From assembly GCA_002439285.1 (NCBI GenBank), contig DJTQ01000277.1, positions 1-13,922 on the forward strand: DNA of 13,922 nt, given 5' to 3'. Below are positions 1 through 7,021 of the stretch, piece by piece. The stretch is from Paenibacillaceae bacterium UBA6304 (GTDB taxonomy: Bacteria; Bacillota; Bacilli; Paenibacillales; Paenibacillaceae). Position numbers and translations under genes: made by a program. The notes beneath the pieces are model-generated. The model worked only from the letters and a program-made list of their open reading frames with translations. It did not search any database and had not been told where the DNA came from. Each line of letters begins with the position of its first letter. The first letter of the stretch is position 1.

Positions 1-20
1 ATCGGTCGAGGGCTTATCCA
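1..20 (+). rRNA. 3' end of 23S rRNA (partial)
   Basis: The first bases read GGTCGAGGGCTTATCC, which matches the last bases of Bacillales 23S rRNA (GGTCGAGGACTTAACC in Bacillus). The rest of the gene lies left of the window. A 5S gene about 110 bases downstream supports the call. The exact 3' end is uncertain by a few bases. Confidence 0.75.
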
Positions 21-133
21 AACAACTCCAAAAAGTGGCGTCAGGCTGAACAAGCCGAAATGAGCACTTGAGGAGACTAACCGCAAATTCACGTTTCGTA
101 TCCAGTTTTCAAGCGATTAAGAAGCTTGAACCG

Positions 134-250
134 TTTGGTGGCGATGGCGGAGGGGTTCCACACGTACCCATCCCGAACACGACCGTTAAGCCCTCCAGCG
201 CCGATGGTACTTGGACCGAAGGGTCCTGGGAGAGTAGGACGCCGCCAAGC
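134..250 (+). rRNA. rrf: 5S ribosomal RNA
   Basis: Classic Bacillales 5S sequence of about 117 bases. The 5' TTTGGTGGCG pairs with the 3' CGCCGCCAAGC to form helix I. Internal landmarks are CCCATCCCGAACACG and AGCGCCGATGGTA, followed by GGGAGAGTAGGACGCCGCC. It follows the 23S end and precedes the tRNA array, so this is the tail of an rRNA operon. Ends are set by the terminal helix and may be off by one or two bases. Confidence 0.96.
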
Positions 251-257
251 ATAATAT

Positions 258-333
258 TCCCTGATAGCTCAGTTGGTAGAGCACTCGACTGTTAATCGAG
301 TTGTCACAGGTTCGAGTCCTGTTCGGGGAGCCA
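258..333 (+). tRNA. tRNA-Asn (GTT)
   Basis: Complete cloverleaf: acceptor TCCCTGA pairs with TCGGGGA, anticodon loop CTGTTAA (GTT at 291-293), T-loop GGTTCGAGTCC, CCA encoded. First tRNA after the 5S gene, eight bases away. Confidence 0.96.
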
Positions 334-336
334 CTT

Positions 337-412
337 GCTCTCATAGCTCAGTAGGTAGAGTGCTTCCATGGTAAGGAAGAGGTCACCGGTTCGAATCCGG
401 TTGAGAGCTCCA
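337..412 (+). tRNA. tRNA-Thr (GGT)
   Basis: Acceptor GCTCTCA pairs with TGAGAGC. The anticodon stem CTTCC/GGAAG encloses loop ATGGTAA, giving GGT. T-loop GGTTCGAATCC, CCA encoded. Only three bases separate it from tRNA-Asn. Confidence 0.96.
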
Positions 413-425
413 TTTTTATCGAAAT

Positions 426-500
426 GGCCCGTTGGTCAAGTGGTTAAGACACCTCCCTTTCACGGAGGTAACAGGGGTTCGAGTCCCCTACGGGTCACCA
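426..500 (+). tRNA. tRNA-Glu (TTC)
   Basis: Acceptor GGCCCGT pairs with ACGGGTC. The anticodon stem CCTCC/GGAGG encloses CTTTCAC, giving TTC. T-loop GGTTCGAGTCC, CCA encoded. Confidence 0.96.
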
Positions 501-523
501 TTTCTCAAATAGGCAATACATAT

Positions 524-599
524 GGAGGCTTAGCTCAGCTGGGAGAGCATCTGCCTTACAAGCAGAGGGTCGGGGGTTCGAACCCCTCAGCCTCCACCA
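524..599 (+). tRNA. tRNA-Val (TAC)
   Basis: Acceptor GGAGGCT pairs with AGCCTCC. The anticodon stem TCTGC/GCAGA encloses CTTACAA, giving TAC. T-loop GGTTCGAACCC, CCA encoded. Confidence 0.96.
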
Positions 600-611
600 T
601 GATTACTTTAA

Positions 612-686
612 TGGGGATTAGCCAAGCGGTAAGGCAACGGACTTTGACTCCGTCATCCATAGGTTCGAATCCTATATCCCCAGCCA
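612..686 (+). tRNA. tRNA-Gln (TTG)
   Basis: Acceptor TGGGGAT pairs with ATCCCCA. The anticodon stem ACGGA/TCCGT encloses CTTTGAC, giving TTG. T-loop GGTTCGAATCC, discriminator G, CCA encoded. Confidence 0.96.
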
Positions 687-696
687 TTTTTATTGA

Positions 697-769
697 GAGC
701 CATTAGCTCAGTTGGTAGAGCACCTGACTTTTAATCAGGGTGTCGAAGGTTCGAGTCCTTCATGGCTCA
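697..769 (+). tRNA. tRNA-Lys (TTT), CCA not encoded
   Basis: Acceptor GAGCCAT pairs with ATGGCTC. The anticodon stem CCTGA/TCAGG encloses CTTTTAA, giving TTT. T-loop GGTTCGAGTCC. After discriminator A769 the DNA reads CTTTT, so the 3' CCA is missing, whereas the other ten tRNAs here encode it. Its 3' end would be made by RNase Z plus the CCA-adding enzyme. Confidence 0.95.
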
Positions 770-780
770 CTTTTCACAGT

Positions 781-864
781 GCGCGTGTGGCGGAATTGGC
801 AGACGCACTAGACTTAGGATCTAGCGTCTTTGACGTGGGGGTTCAAGTCCCTCCACGCGCACCA
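781..864 (+). tRNA. tRNA-Leu (TAG)
   Basis: 84-base class II tRNA with a long variable arm. Acceptor GCGCGTG pairs with CACGCGC. The anticodon stem CTAGA/TCTAG encloses CTTAGGA, giving TAG. CCA encoded. Confidence 0.95.
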
Positions 865-869
865 TCTTT

Positions 870-944
870 GCGGACGTGGCTCAGCGGTAGAGCATCGCCT
901 TGCCAAGGCGAGGGTCGCGGGTTCGATTCCCGTCGTCCGCTCCA
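870..944 (+). tRNA. tRNA-Gly (GCC)
   Basis: Acceptor GCGGACG pairs with CGTCCGC. The anticodon stem ends in CGCCT/GGCG around TTGCCAA, giving GCC. T-loop GGTTCGATTCC, CCA encoded. Confidence 0.96.
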
Positions 945-950
945 TAATTT

Positions 951-1027
951 GCGCCCTTAGCTCAGCTGGATAGAGCGTTTGACTACGAATCAAAAGGTCA
1001 GGAGTTCGAATCTCTTAGGGCGCGCCA
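951..1027 (+). tRNA. tRNA-Arg (ACG)
   Basis: Acceptor GCGCCCT pairs with AGGGCGC. The anticodon stem TTTGA/TCAAA encloses CTACGAA, giving ACG, whose A is normally deaminated to inosine. CCA encoded. Confidence 0.96.
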
Positions 1028-1063
1028 CTTTTAACTTCATAATGGTTAACACCATCTTAATTT

Positions 1064-1140
1064 CGGGATGTAGCTCAGCTTGGTAGAGCACCTGGTTTGG
1101 GACCAGGGGGTCGCATGTTCAAATCGTGTCATCCCGACCA
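1064..1140 (+). tRNA. tRNA-Pro (TGG)
   Basis: Acceptor CGGGATG pairs with CATCCCG. The anticodon stem CCTGG/CCAGG encloses TTTGGGA, giving TGG. T-loop TGTTCAAATC, CCA encoded. A 76-base gap separates it from the last tRNA. Confidence 0.95.
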
Positions 1141-1216
1141 TTATCTTTTTGATGGGTGCCCCGCGAAAGTAATCGGAATTATCTGCGGAGCTTATCATCA
1201 CTTTTGTGGGTATTCT

Positions 1217-1290
1217 GCGGGTGTAGTTCAATGGTAGAACTCCAGCCTTCCAAGCTGGTAGCGTGGGTTCGATTCCCATCACCCGCTCCA
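1217..1290 (+). tRNA. tRNA-Gly (TCC)
   Basis: Acceptor GCGGGTG pairs with CACCCGC. The anticodon stem CCAGC/GCTGG encloses CTTCCAA, giving TCC. T-loop GGTTCGATTCC, CCA encoded. Last tRNA of the array; with Gly-GCC it gives two glycine isoacceptors. Confidence 0.96.
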
Positions 1291-1300
1291 TAAATAACAG

Positions 1301-1328
1301 CAACATCATCGGACGGATGATGTTTTTT
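1301..1328 (+). terminator. Intrinsic terminator of the rRNA/tRNA operon
   Basis: ACATCATC at 1303-1310 pairs with GATGATGT at 1316-1323 around a five-base loop, and a T run follows (1323-1328). It lies ten bases after the last tRNA, where the operon should end. Confidence 0.85.
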
Positions 1329-1592
1329 GTTATAATCACAGGTATTTTTTTAACCTTGCATTTTATTGCTTCACCGTGTTAGGGTAATTATAGACGTGCC
1401 ACTACGGAAGGAACAAGTCGATAAGGCCTGTTATTTATGACGTTTCCACTCGGGAGACTGCCTTAAATGTTCGATGCGTACTACTGCATCCATTAAATTC
1501 CTTACAAATAAAGTGAAGATTTTCAGGGGAGTTTATTGTATTATGGTAGGAAAGCTTTTAGAGAAGGAATAGGGATGAAATGGGGGAGAAAT
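1329..1592 (+). other. Non-coding gap before ppc, with a weak promoter candidate
   Basis: About 260 bases with no convincing gene. The best promoter candidate is TTGCTT (1366-1371), a 17-base spacer, then TATAGA (1389-1394): correct spacing but only 3 and 4 of 6 consensus matches. A small hairpin GATGC/GCATC sits at 1473-1490. I recognise no riboswitch or T-box. Three in-frame start codons of ppc (TTG 1536, ATG 1575, ATG 1593) fall at the right edge. Confidence 0.35.
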
Positions 1593-4388
1593 ATGACGGA
1601 ATTAACGCTAGCTGCCGGCAAAACCAATTCGAATAACCTTCTACGGCGAGATATACGTTTTTTGGGCAATATTCTAGGAGAGGTCCTTGTCCATCAAGGC
1701 GGTAATGAACTCTTGGATATTGTCGAGAAGATTCGTGAAGCCAGTAAGTCGTTGCGGGCTGTGTTCTTGCCGGAATTGCATGAGGAATTCAAGGGAATGA
1801 TTAATTCCCTAGGACCAGAAATTCGACACCAGGTCATCCGCGCATTCGCTATTTACTTTCAATTGGTCAATATTGCCGAACAGAACCACCGGATTCGTCG
1901 TAAACGGGATTATGAGCGTTCTGCCGGTGAGGCTGTGCAGACGGGTACGATCGAAGCTGCAGTAAGAGACTTGAAGGAACAAGGCTTTACTTTCAGCGAG
2001 ACGCAGGAAATTCTTGAAAGCATGTCGTTGGAACTCGTCATGACGGCTCACCCGACGGAAGCGAAGCGCCGCGCTATTCTCGATATTCATAAGCGGATCG
2101 CCGACGATGTCATGCAGCTTGATAATCCGACGCTGACTTTCCGGGAACGGGAGCAGCTTAGAGAGAAGCTGTTGAATGAAGTCATTACACTCTGGCAGAC
2201 CGACGAGCTACGCGATCGCAAACCGACAGTTCTCGATGAAGTGAGAAATGGGATGTATTATTTTCACGAAACATTGTTTCATGTACTGCCAGAAGTTTAT
2301 CAAGAACTGGAACGTTGCCTGAGTAAATACTATCCGGAGCATTTATGGCATGTGCCTACCTATCTTCGCTTTGGCTCCTGGATTGGTGGGGACCGGGACG
2401 GAAATCCCTCCGTAACCTCGAATGTAACCTGGGAGACGCTCAAAATGCAACGTAAGCTGGCCATCCGTGAATATCAAGGGCTGTTAATGGAGCTGTTTAA
2501 GTATCTAAGCTTCAGTACCAGTATCGTAGACGTTACAGATGAACTGTTGGCTTCCATTCAGAAGGATCGGTTGCAGGTAACGCTGAACAAGACGCCAAAA
2601 TGGCTTAATGAAAAGGAACCTTACCGCATTAAGCTGACTTATATGACAGAGAAGCTCCATAATGTACTGGACGACTCGAAAAAGGATTCCAACGATCGTT
2701 ACACCAGCGTAAATGGTTTGATCGAGGATTTGAAAATTATTGACCGGAGTTTGCGTCATCATTATGCGGATTATGTCGCTGACACGCACATCAAAAAATT
2801 AATCCGCCAAGTGGAGCTGTTCGGATTCCATACGGCTACCTTAGATGTTCGCCAGCATAGTAAAGAGCACGAAAACGCTATGACGGAAGTACTGGCACAT
2901 ATGAATATTGTAAGCAATTATGCCGAACTTGAGGAAGAGGATAAGGTTACCCTTCTGGAGCGCCTGCTCAACGATCCGCGTCCTTTAACTTCGCCATATC
3001 AAGAATACAGTGAGAGCACGACAGAATGCCTGAATGTGTATCGTACGATCTTTGAGGCACAAAAGGAATTCGGGCCACAATGCATTACCAGTTATCTCAT
3101 CAGTATGGCTGAAGCCGCTAGTGATATTTTGGAGGTTATCGTGTTCTCCAAAGAAGTGGGCTTGTTCCGTAAAGAAGCCGACGGTACCGTTGTATGCACA
3201 TTGCAATCCGTTCCGCTCTTTGAAACGATTGATGATCTTCATGAAGCTCCAGGCATTATGCACCGTTTGTTCGAAATGCCGATTTACCGGCAATCCGTGG
3301 CCGCTATGAACAACCTGCAGGAAATTATGCTCGGATACTCCGATAGTAATAAGGATGGCGGCGTGGTTACGGCGAACTGGGAACTCCGTGTAGCGATGAA
3401 GCAAATTACGGCTACAGCCAAGGAGTATGGCGTGAAGCTGAAGTTCTTCCATGGTCGCGGGGGCGCCCTTGGCCGCGGCGGTATGCCGCTAAACCGCAGT
3501 ATTCAAGTGCAGCCACCGGAGACGATCGGGGGAGGCATCAAGATTACCGAGCAAGGTGAGGTTATATCTTCCCGTTATTCTTTGAAGGGAATTGCTTACC
3601 GCAGCTTGGAGACGGCGACTTCGGCGCTTATCACTTCAGCGGTTCAAGCCCGGGTTCATCAAACTTCCAATCCGGAAGAGGATCAATGGGATGCTATCGT
3701 TAGGGGAATCTCGGAAACTTCACTCAAGAAGTATCAGGATTTGGTCTTCCGTGAACCGGATTTCTTGAAGTTCTTCAGAGAATCGACACCTCTGGTGGAA
3801 GTCGGAGAACTCAATATCGGGTCCAGACCGTCAAAACGTAAGAACAGCGATCGATTTGAAGATTTGCGGGCGATTCCATGGGTATTCGCCTGGACGCAAA
3901 GTCGCTATCTCTTCCCGGCCTGGTATGCTGCAGGTACTGGATTGTACACTTATTATCAAAACAATGAGGATAACCTCAGAGTTCTTCAGGATATGTATAA
4001 GCATTCGACGTTTTTTAAATCGTTAATGGATACTTTGCAATTTGCGATTGTTAAGGCGGATCTGGTTATCGCCAAAGAATACGCTAAAATGTGCGGAGAT
4101 TCGGAAGCAGTGGATCGTATCTTTGGACAAATCGAGCAAGAGTTTAATTTGACAAAAGACATGATTCTGAAAATTACGGGTGTTTCGGAGATTCTTGATG
4201 ATTCCCCAGGAGTACAGGAATCCATCCGTCTCCGTGATCCTTATGTGGATCCGCTCAGCTACTTGCAGGTTCAATTGCTGACTGAGCTTCGGGCCATCCG
4301 CGAAAAGGGGCAGGACGATTCGGAATTGCTGCGCGAGGTTCTGCTTACGATCAACGGAATTGCCGCCGGTCTCCGGAATACGGGCTGA
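1593..4388 (+). CDS. ppc: Phosphoenolpyruvate carboxylase
   Basis: Cytoplasmic enzyme that adds bicarbonate to phosphoenolpyruvate to give oxaloacetate and phosphate, refilling the TCA cycle. The 931-residue length fits the bacterial family. Hallmarks in order: TAHPTEAKRR (catalytic His at about 153), FGSWIGGDRDGNP (260-272), GYSDSNKDGG (581-590), the catalytic loop FHGRGG (619-624), and the conserved C-terminus TINGIAAGLRNTG. I chose ATG 1593 (MTELTL) because GGGGGAG lies five bases upstream and the family usually starts close to this point. The frame is open further up, with ATG 1575 (good AAGGA) and TTG 1536 (AGGGGAG only four bases away) as alternatives giving 937 and 950 residues. It has its own terminator and appears to be transcribed alone. 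No inactivating change is visible. Confidence 0.97.
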   Translation: MTELTLAAGKTNSNNLLRRDIRFLGNILGEVLVHQGGNELLDIVEKIREASKSLRAVFLPELHEEFKGMINSLGPEIRHQVIRAFAIYFQLVNIAEQNHRIRRKRDYERSAGEAVQTGTIEAAVRDLKEQGFTFSETQEILESMSLELVMTAHPTEAKRRAILDIHKRIADDVMQLDNPTLTFREREQLREKLLNEVITLWQTDELRDRKPTVLDEVRNGMYYFHETLFHVLPEVYQELERCLSKYYPEHLWHVPTYLRFGSWIGGDRDGNPSVTSNVTWETLKMQRKLAIREYQGLLMELFKYLSFSTSIVDVTDELLASIQKDRLQVTLNKTPKWLNEKEPYRIKLTYMTEKLHNVLDDSKKDSNDRYTSVNGLIEDLKIIDRSLRHHYADYVADTHIKKLIRQVELFGFHTATLDVRQHSKEHENAMTEVLAHMNIVSNYAELEEEDKVTLLERLLNDPRPLTSPYQEYSESTTECLNVYRTIFEAQKEFGPQCITSYLISMAEAASDILEVIVFSKEVGLFRKEADGTVVCTLQSVPLFETIDDLHEAPGIMHRLFEMPIYRQSVAAMNNLQEIMLGYSDSNKDGGVVTANWELRVAMKQITATAKEYGVKLKFFHGRGGALGRGGMPLNRSIQVQPPETIGGGIKITEQGEVISSRYSLKGIAYRSLETATSALITSAVQARVHQTSNPEEDQWDAIVRGISETSLKKYQDLVFREPDFLKFFRESTPLVEVGELNIGSRPSKRKNSDRFEDLRAIPWVFAWTQSRYLFPAWYAAGTGLYTYYQNNEDNLRVLQDMYKHSTFFKSLMDTLQFAIVKADLVIAKEYAKMCGDSEAVDRIFGQIEQEFNLTKDMILKITGVSEILDDSPGVQESIRLRDPYVDPLSYLQVQLLTELRAIREKGQDDSELLREVLLTINGIAAGLRNTG

Positions 4389-4406
4389 TTCCCGGGTTTC
4401 AAACTC

Positions 4407-4452
4407 AAGCCGCTCCTCTCCTGTTCGGGAGAAGGATGCGGCTTATTTTTTT
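4407..4452 (+). terminator. Intrinsic terminator of ppc
   Basis: AAGCCGC (4407-4413) pairs with GCGGCTT (4438-4444). Inside, CTCC/GGAG continue the stem with a small bulge. A seven-base T run ends at 4452. It starts 18 bases after the ppc stop. Confidence 0.9.
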
Positions 4453-4633
4453 AAGATGTAAAAGTATAAATCACATGGGATAAATATGAATAGTATTGCA
4501 TTTTACATAAAGTTGAATTAACATTTGAATGAAGTGAGAGCGGCCGTATGTCACCGCAATGTGGGCTCGGGAAGCGGAAGGCCGGACAAGCAGGAGTCCC
4601 GAAATAAGCCTGTCCATAGATCTGGGGGAAATT

Positions 4634-5209
4634 ATGGTGGTGGACCATTTTGAGGCGAGACTGGTGAAATTGGCCCGTAAAGGCGATCAGGGCGCATTTG
4701 CCGAACTCGTTGATTTATATAAGGATAAGATCTTTCATTTGGCGTACAGGATGCTATCCAACCGGCATGAAGCCGAGGATATCGTCCAGGAGACGTTTCT
4801 GCGCGTGTATAAGAGTTTTCATCGTTATGATGATAAGCAGAAATTCTCCACTTGGATTTACCGGATCGCTACCAATCTGTGCATAGACCGGCTTCGCAAA
4901 CGGAAGCCTAGCTATTACCTTGATGCGGAAATGAACGATCAAGAGGGCATGGACGGGTACACGCTGATTCCCGGGGACGAAAGAACGCCGGAAAGTGAGT
5001 ATTTGTTGTCGGAAACGCAGGAGATGATCCATCAGGCGATTGAAGGTTTGCCCGCCAAATATAAATCGGTGATTATATTAAGGTACCTGCAGGATCTTTC
5101 GCTGCAGGAGATTGGTGATGTGCTGGATATGCCTGTGACTACAGTGAAAACAAGAGTGCACCGGGGGCGCGAATTTTTGCGTAAGAAGTTAGAGAATAAA
5201 GTTTTTTAA
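4634..5209 (+). CDS. sigW: ECF RNA polymerase sigma factor SigW
   Basis: 191-residue group 4 (ECF) sigma factor that directs RNA polymerase to envelope-stress and antimicrobial-resistance promoters. Region 2 covers about residues 21-90, including EAEDIVQETFLRVYKSF and KFSTWIYRIATNLCIDRLRK. Region 4 covers about 134-186, with the recognition helix around PVTTVKTRVHRGRE. The linker piece KPSYYLDAE matches B. subtilis SigW, the closest relative I recognise, at similar length (187). I chose ATG 4634 because GGGGGA lies five bases upstream and the protein then begins like SigW; the frame is open to 4559, but the extra residues do not resemble the family. The anti-sigma gene rsiW follows after an unusually long 129-base gap. 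No ECF promoter is visible in front of sigW itself. Confidence 0.93.
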   Translation: MVVDHFEARLVKLARKGDQGAFAELVDLYKDKIFHLAYRMLSNRHEAEDIVQETFLRVYKSFHRYDDKQKFSTWIYRIATNLCIDRLRKRKPSYYLDAEMNDQEGMDGYTLIPGDERTPESEYLLSETQEMIHQAIEGLPAKYKSVIILRYLQDLSLQEIGDVLDMPVTTVKTRVHRGREFLRKKLENKVF

Positions 5210-5239
5210 TGTTGGCGCACGAGATTTTGAATTTTTTTA

Positions 5240-5267
5240 TGAAACGCTTTGTTGCGTCAGACGTAAT
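5240..5267 (+). promoter_or_regulatory. Sigma-W-type (ECF) promoter in front of rsiW
   Basis: TGAAAC at 5240-5245, a 16-base spacer, then CGTAAT at 5262-5267. This equals the sigma-W consensus (TGAAAC, N16, CGTA) as known from B. subtilis. It lies 30 bases after the sigW stop and about 72 bases before the rsiW start, so it would let sigma-W drive its own anti-sigma gene and anything read through after it. Confidence 0.8.
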
Positions 5268-5338
5268 GTAAGATAGGACGACTATACCAATACGGTGTGT
5301 TGGTTATCCATAGATTGATACTGAAAGGAATGGCTGAT

Positions 5339-5956
5339 ATGGATTGCAAACAAGCCTCCTCATTGATGCATGATTATCTGGATGAAGATTTAACGCATGG
5401 GCAGGCCGTGGAGCTGAAGTCACATCTTAAAGACTGCTCCGCTTGCAATGAACGATTTAAGGAACTGGAACAGACGGAGATGGTGCTGTTTGCAGCCATT
5501 AAACCCAGATCGATCACGGCATCGGATGAACTCGTAGATCGCATTATGAGTCAAATCCCGAATCAACGCAAACAGCAGGCATGGATTGGTTGGATTCGCA
5601 AGCATCCGGCTCTTACCGCTGCAGCCATGTTCTTATTCGTTATGCTTTTTAGCGCGATTTCATTATGGGAAAGCGATGATCAGCTGGTAGTCAAGACGGC
5701 AGATCTGGATCAAGTCATCATTAACGGTAATACCGTTACCGTACCAAGCGGATCAACGATTGCCGGCAATCTCACGGTGGAGAACGGCAAAGCAGAAATA
5801 TACGGCGATGTTCAGGGTAATCTGACGGTGATTGACGGATCATATTACCAAGCCTCCACGGCGCATATCGCAGGAGAGATCAAGAGCATTGATCAGGCGC
5901 TGGACTGGATTTGGTACAGGATCACTGACATGTTTACGGAAGTCGCCTACAAATAG
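5339..5956 (+). CDS. rsiW: Anti-sigma-W factor RsiW (membrane ZAS protein)
   Basis: 205-residue single-pass membrane protein that holds SigW inactive until regulated proteolysis frees it. The cytoplasmic N-terminus has the zinc-binding anti-sigma motif H29-x3-C33-x2-C36, plus Cys3. One membrane helix spans about residues 91-109. The outer C-terminal part ends TVTVPSGSTIAGN...ALDWIWYRI, closely like B. subtilis RsiW (208 aa). The AAA at 94-96 fits the ClpXP-recognition site exposed after intramembrane cleavage, and Ala172-Ser173 lines up with the reported PrsW site; both are inferred by alignment from memory. I chose ATG 5339 because AGGA lies nine bases away; ATG 5330 abuts the AAAGGA with no spacer. 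A sigma-W promoter precedes it and a terminator follows. Confidence 0.92.
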   Translation: MDCKQASSLMHDYLDEDLTHGQAVELKSHLKDCSACNERFKELEQTEMVLFAAIKPRSITASDELVDRIMSQIPNQRKQQAWIGWIRKHPALTAAAMFLFVMLFSAISLWESDDQLVVKTADLDQVIINGNTVTVPSGSTIAGNLTVENGKAEIYGDVQGNLTVIDGSYYQASTAHIAGEIKSIDQALDWIWYRITDMFTEVAYK

Positions 5957-5973
5957 CAGCAAGTTCGGCATGC

Positions 5974-6006
5974 GGCGCCTCCCTTTGCGGGAACCGGCGC
6001 CTTTTT
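5974..6006 (+). terminator. Intrinsic terminator of sigW-rsiW
   Basis: GGCGCC (5974-5979) pairs with a second GGCGCC (5996-6001). TCCC/GGGA extend the stem inside with a three-base bulge, and TTTTT follows at 6002-6006. It starts 17 bases after the rsiW stop. Confidence 0.85.
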
Positions 6007-6196
6007 CTTTTGCTGTAATGGAAATAATTGCTTGCAGTTACGGAAGCTACTAAATTACATTGTGCGCTTGCATCTGTCTTTGGAACGTTATAACCTAGAA
6101 GTTAAGGGGAAAAATAAAGACAAGCATTTAAATAGATGTACATAAACGTTCTTTCATTGGCGGTTGTGCCGAGATGGGACTTATGGGGGTTGCACC

Positions 6197-7021
6197 ATGA
6201 ACTATTTTGTGAATTTGACATGGCAGGATTACATTAAAGACCTTATCGATATCCTCATCGTTACCTATATAATTTACCACTTGATTCTGCTCGTACGGGG
6301 AACTAGGGCGATTCAACTGCTGAAAGGGATCCTTGTTCTGGTCGTCATTTGGGCGGTAAGCACATGGTTTGATTTGTATACACTGAAATGGTTGATGAAT
6401 CAGATGTTCACCTTTGGGGTGCTCGCGATCTTTATTATCTTCCAGCCTGAATTAAGAAGAGCGCTGGAGCAGCTTGGACGGGGGAAATTGTTCGGGCGCA
6501 GCACGGCGGATGAAGAAGAATTCGGCAAGGAGATCGGCGAGATTATTAAGGCAGTTAACTTTTTATCCCGTAGAAAAATTGGGGCATTAATCGTATTCGA
6601 GCGGAACACGGGGCTTAATGAATATACGGAGTCAGGCATACGGATGCAATCGGTTATTTCTTCACAGCTGCTCATTAACATTTTTATCCCGAATACGCCG
6701 CTTCACGATGGCGCGGTAATCATTCAGGGACATAAAATTTCAGCCGCCGCCTGCTATTTGCCGTTATCGGAGAATCCTTTCATTAGCAAAGAGCTGGGCA
6801 CCCGGCACCGCGCTGCCATCGGGATCAGCGAGGTCGGGGATGCGGTATCTATCGTTGTGTCCGAGGAGACCGGGCAAATATCGCTGGCCATCGACGGGCA
6901 AGTGGTGCGGGATATTAATGAAGAATCGCTCATTTCTAAACTGTATGAAGAGCTGGGTCCAAATTCAAACCAGAAGGAAAAGCGAAAGCCCTTTTGGAAG
7001 AAGAAGGAGGCCGGCCAATAA
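6197..7021 (+). CDS. cdaA: Diadenylate cyclase CdaA
   Basis: Membrane enzyme that joins two ATP into cyclic di-AMP, the messenger controlling potassium, osmotic balance and wall homeostasis. 274 residues, against 273 in B. subtilis. Three membrane helices lie at about 17-33, 40-57 and 66-83, then IIFQPELRRALEQLGRG leads into the DAC domain (about 100-240). The catalytic motifs are intact: DGA at 171-173 and RHR at 203-205, inside NTPLHDGAVI and GTRHRAAIGISE. The tail is Lys-rich. I chose ATG 6197 because GGGGG lies about seven bases upstream; the frame is open to 6164, but the extra residues do not look like the family. First gene of cdaA-cdaR-glmM; its stop overlaps the cdaR start by one base (TAATG). 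Confidence 0.96.
   Translation: MNYFVNLTWQDYIKDLIDILIVTYIIYHLILLVRGTRAIQLLKGILVLVVIWAVSTWFDLYTLKWLMNQMFTFGVLAIFIIFQPELRRALEQLGRGKLFGRSTADEEEFGKEIGEIIKAVNFLSRRKIGALIVFERNTGLNEYTESGIRMQSVISSQLLINIFIPNTPLHDGAVIIQGHKISAAACYLPLSENPFISKELGTRHRAAIGISEVGDAVSIVVSEETGQISLAIDGQVVRDINEESLISKLYEELGPNSNQKEKRKPFWKKKEAGQ

Noticed and set aside
368..960. + strand frames with GGLAQLGEHLPYKQRVGGSNPSAS and VAELADALDLGSS, cut here as GGLAQLGEHLPYKQ and VAELADALDLGSS
   Set aside because: They are translations of tRNA-Thr to tRNA-Gly genes, not proteins.
1042..1055. ATGGT-TAAC-ACCAT hairpin between tRNA-Arg and tRNA-Pro
   Set aside because: Five base pairs and no T run; more likely spacer sequence than a terminator.
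1331..1336. Perfect TATAAT right after the tRNA terminator
   Set aside because: No -35-like box lies 16-18 bases upstream; that position falls inside the terminator stem.
1046..1339. 97-residue - strand frame containing RVMGIEPTLPAWKAGVLPLNYTR
   Set aside because: It is the antisense of tRNA-Gly and tRNA-Pro, a well-known false protein family created by tRNA genes.
4496..4524. Possible promoter before sigW: TTGCAT, 17 bases, TAACAT
   Set aside because: Spacing is right but the boxes match only 3 and 4 of 6 consensus bases, so I do not list it. CGTATG near 4546 was also tested as an ECF -10, but no GAAC box lies 16-17 bases upstream.
6028..6056. Possible promoter before cdaA: TTGCTT, 17 bases, TAAATT
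   Set aside because: Weak boxes; a competing candidate (TTGCAT, 15 bases, TATAAC) nearby has poor spacing. The operon must have a promoter in 6011-6196 but I cannot decide which.
6083..6151. GAACGTT (6083-6089) and AACGTTC (6145-6151) inverted repeat before cdaA
   Set aside because: Seven bases with a 55-base gap in AT-rich DNA is easily due to chance, and no known operator matches.
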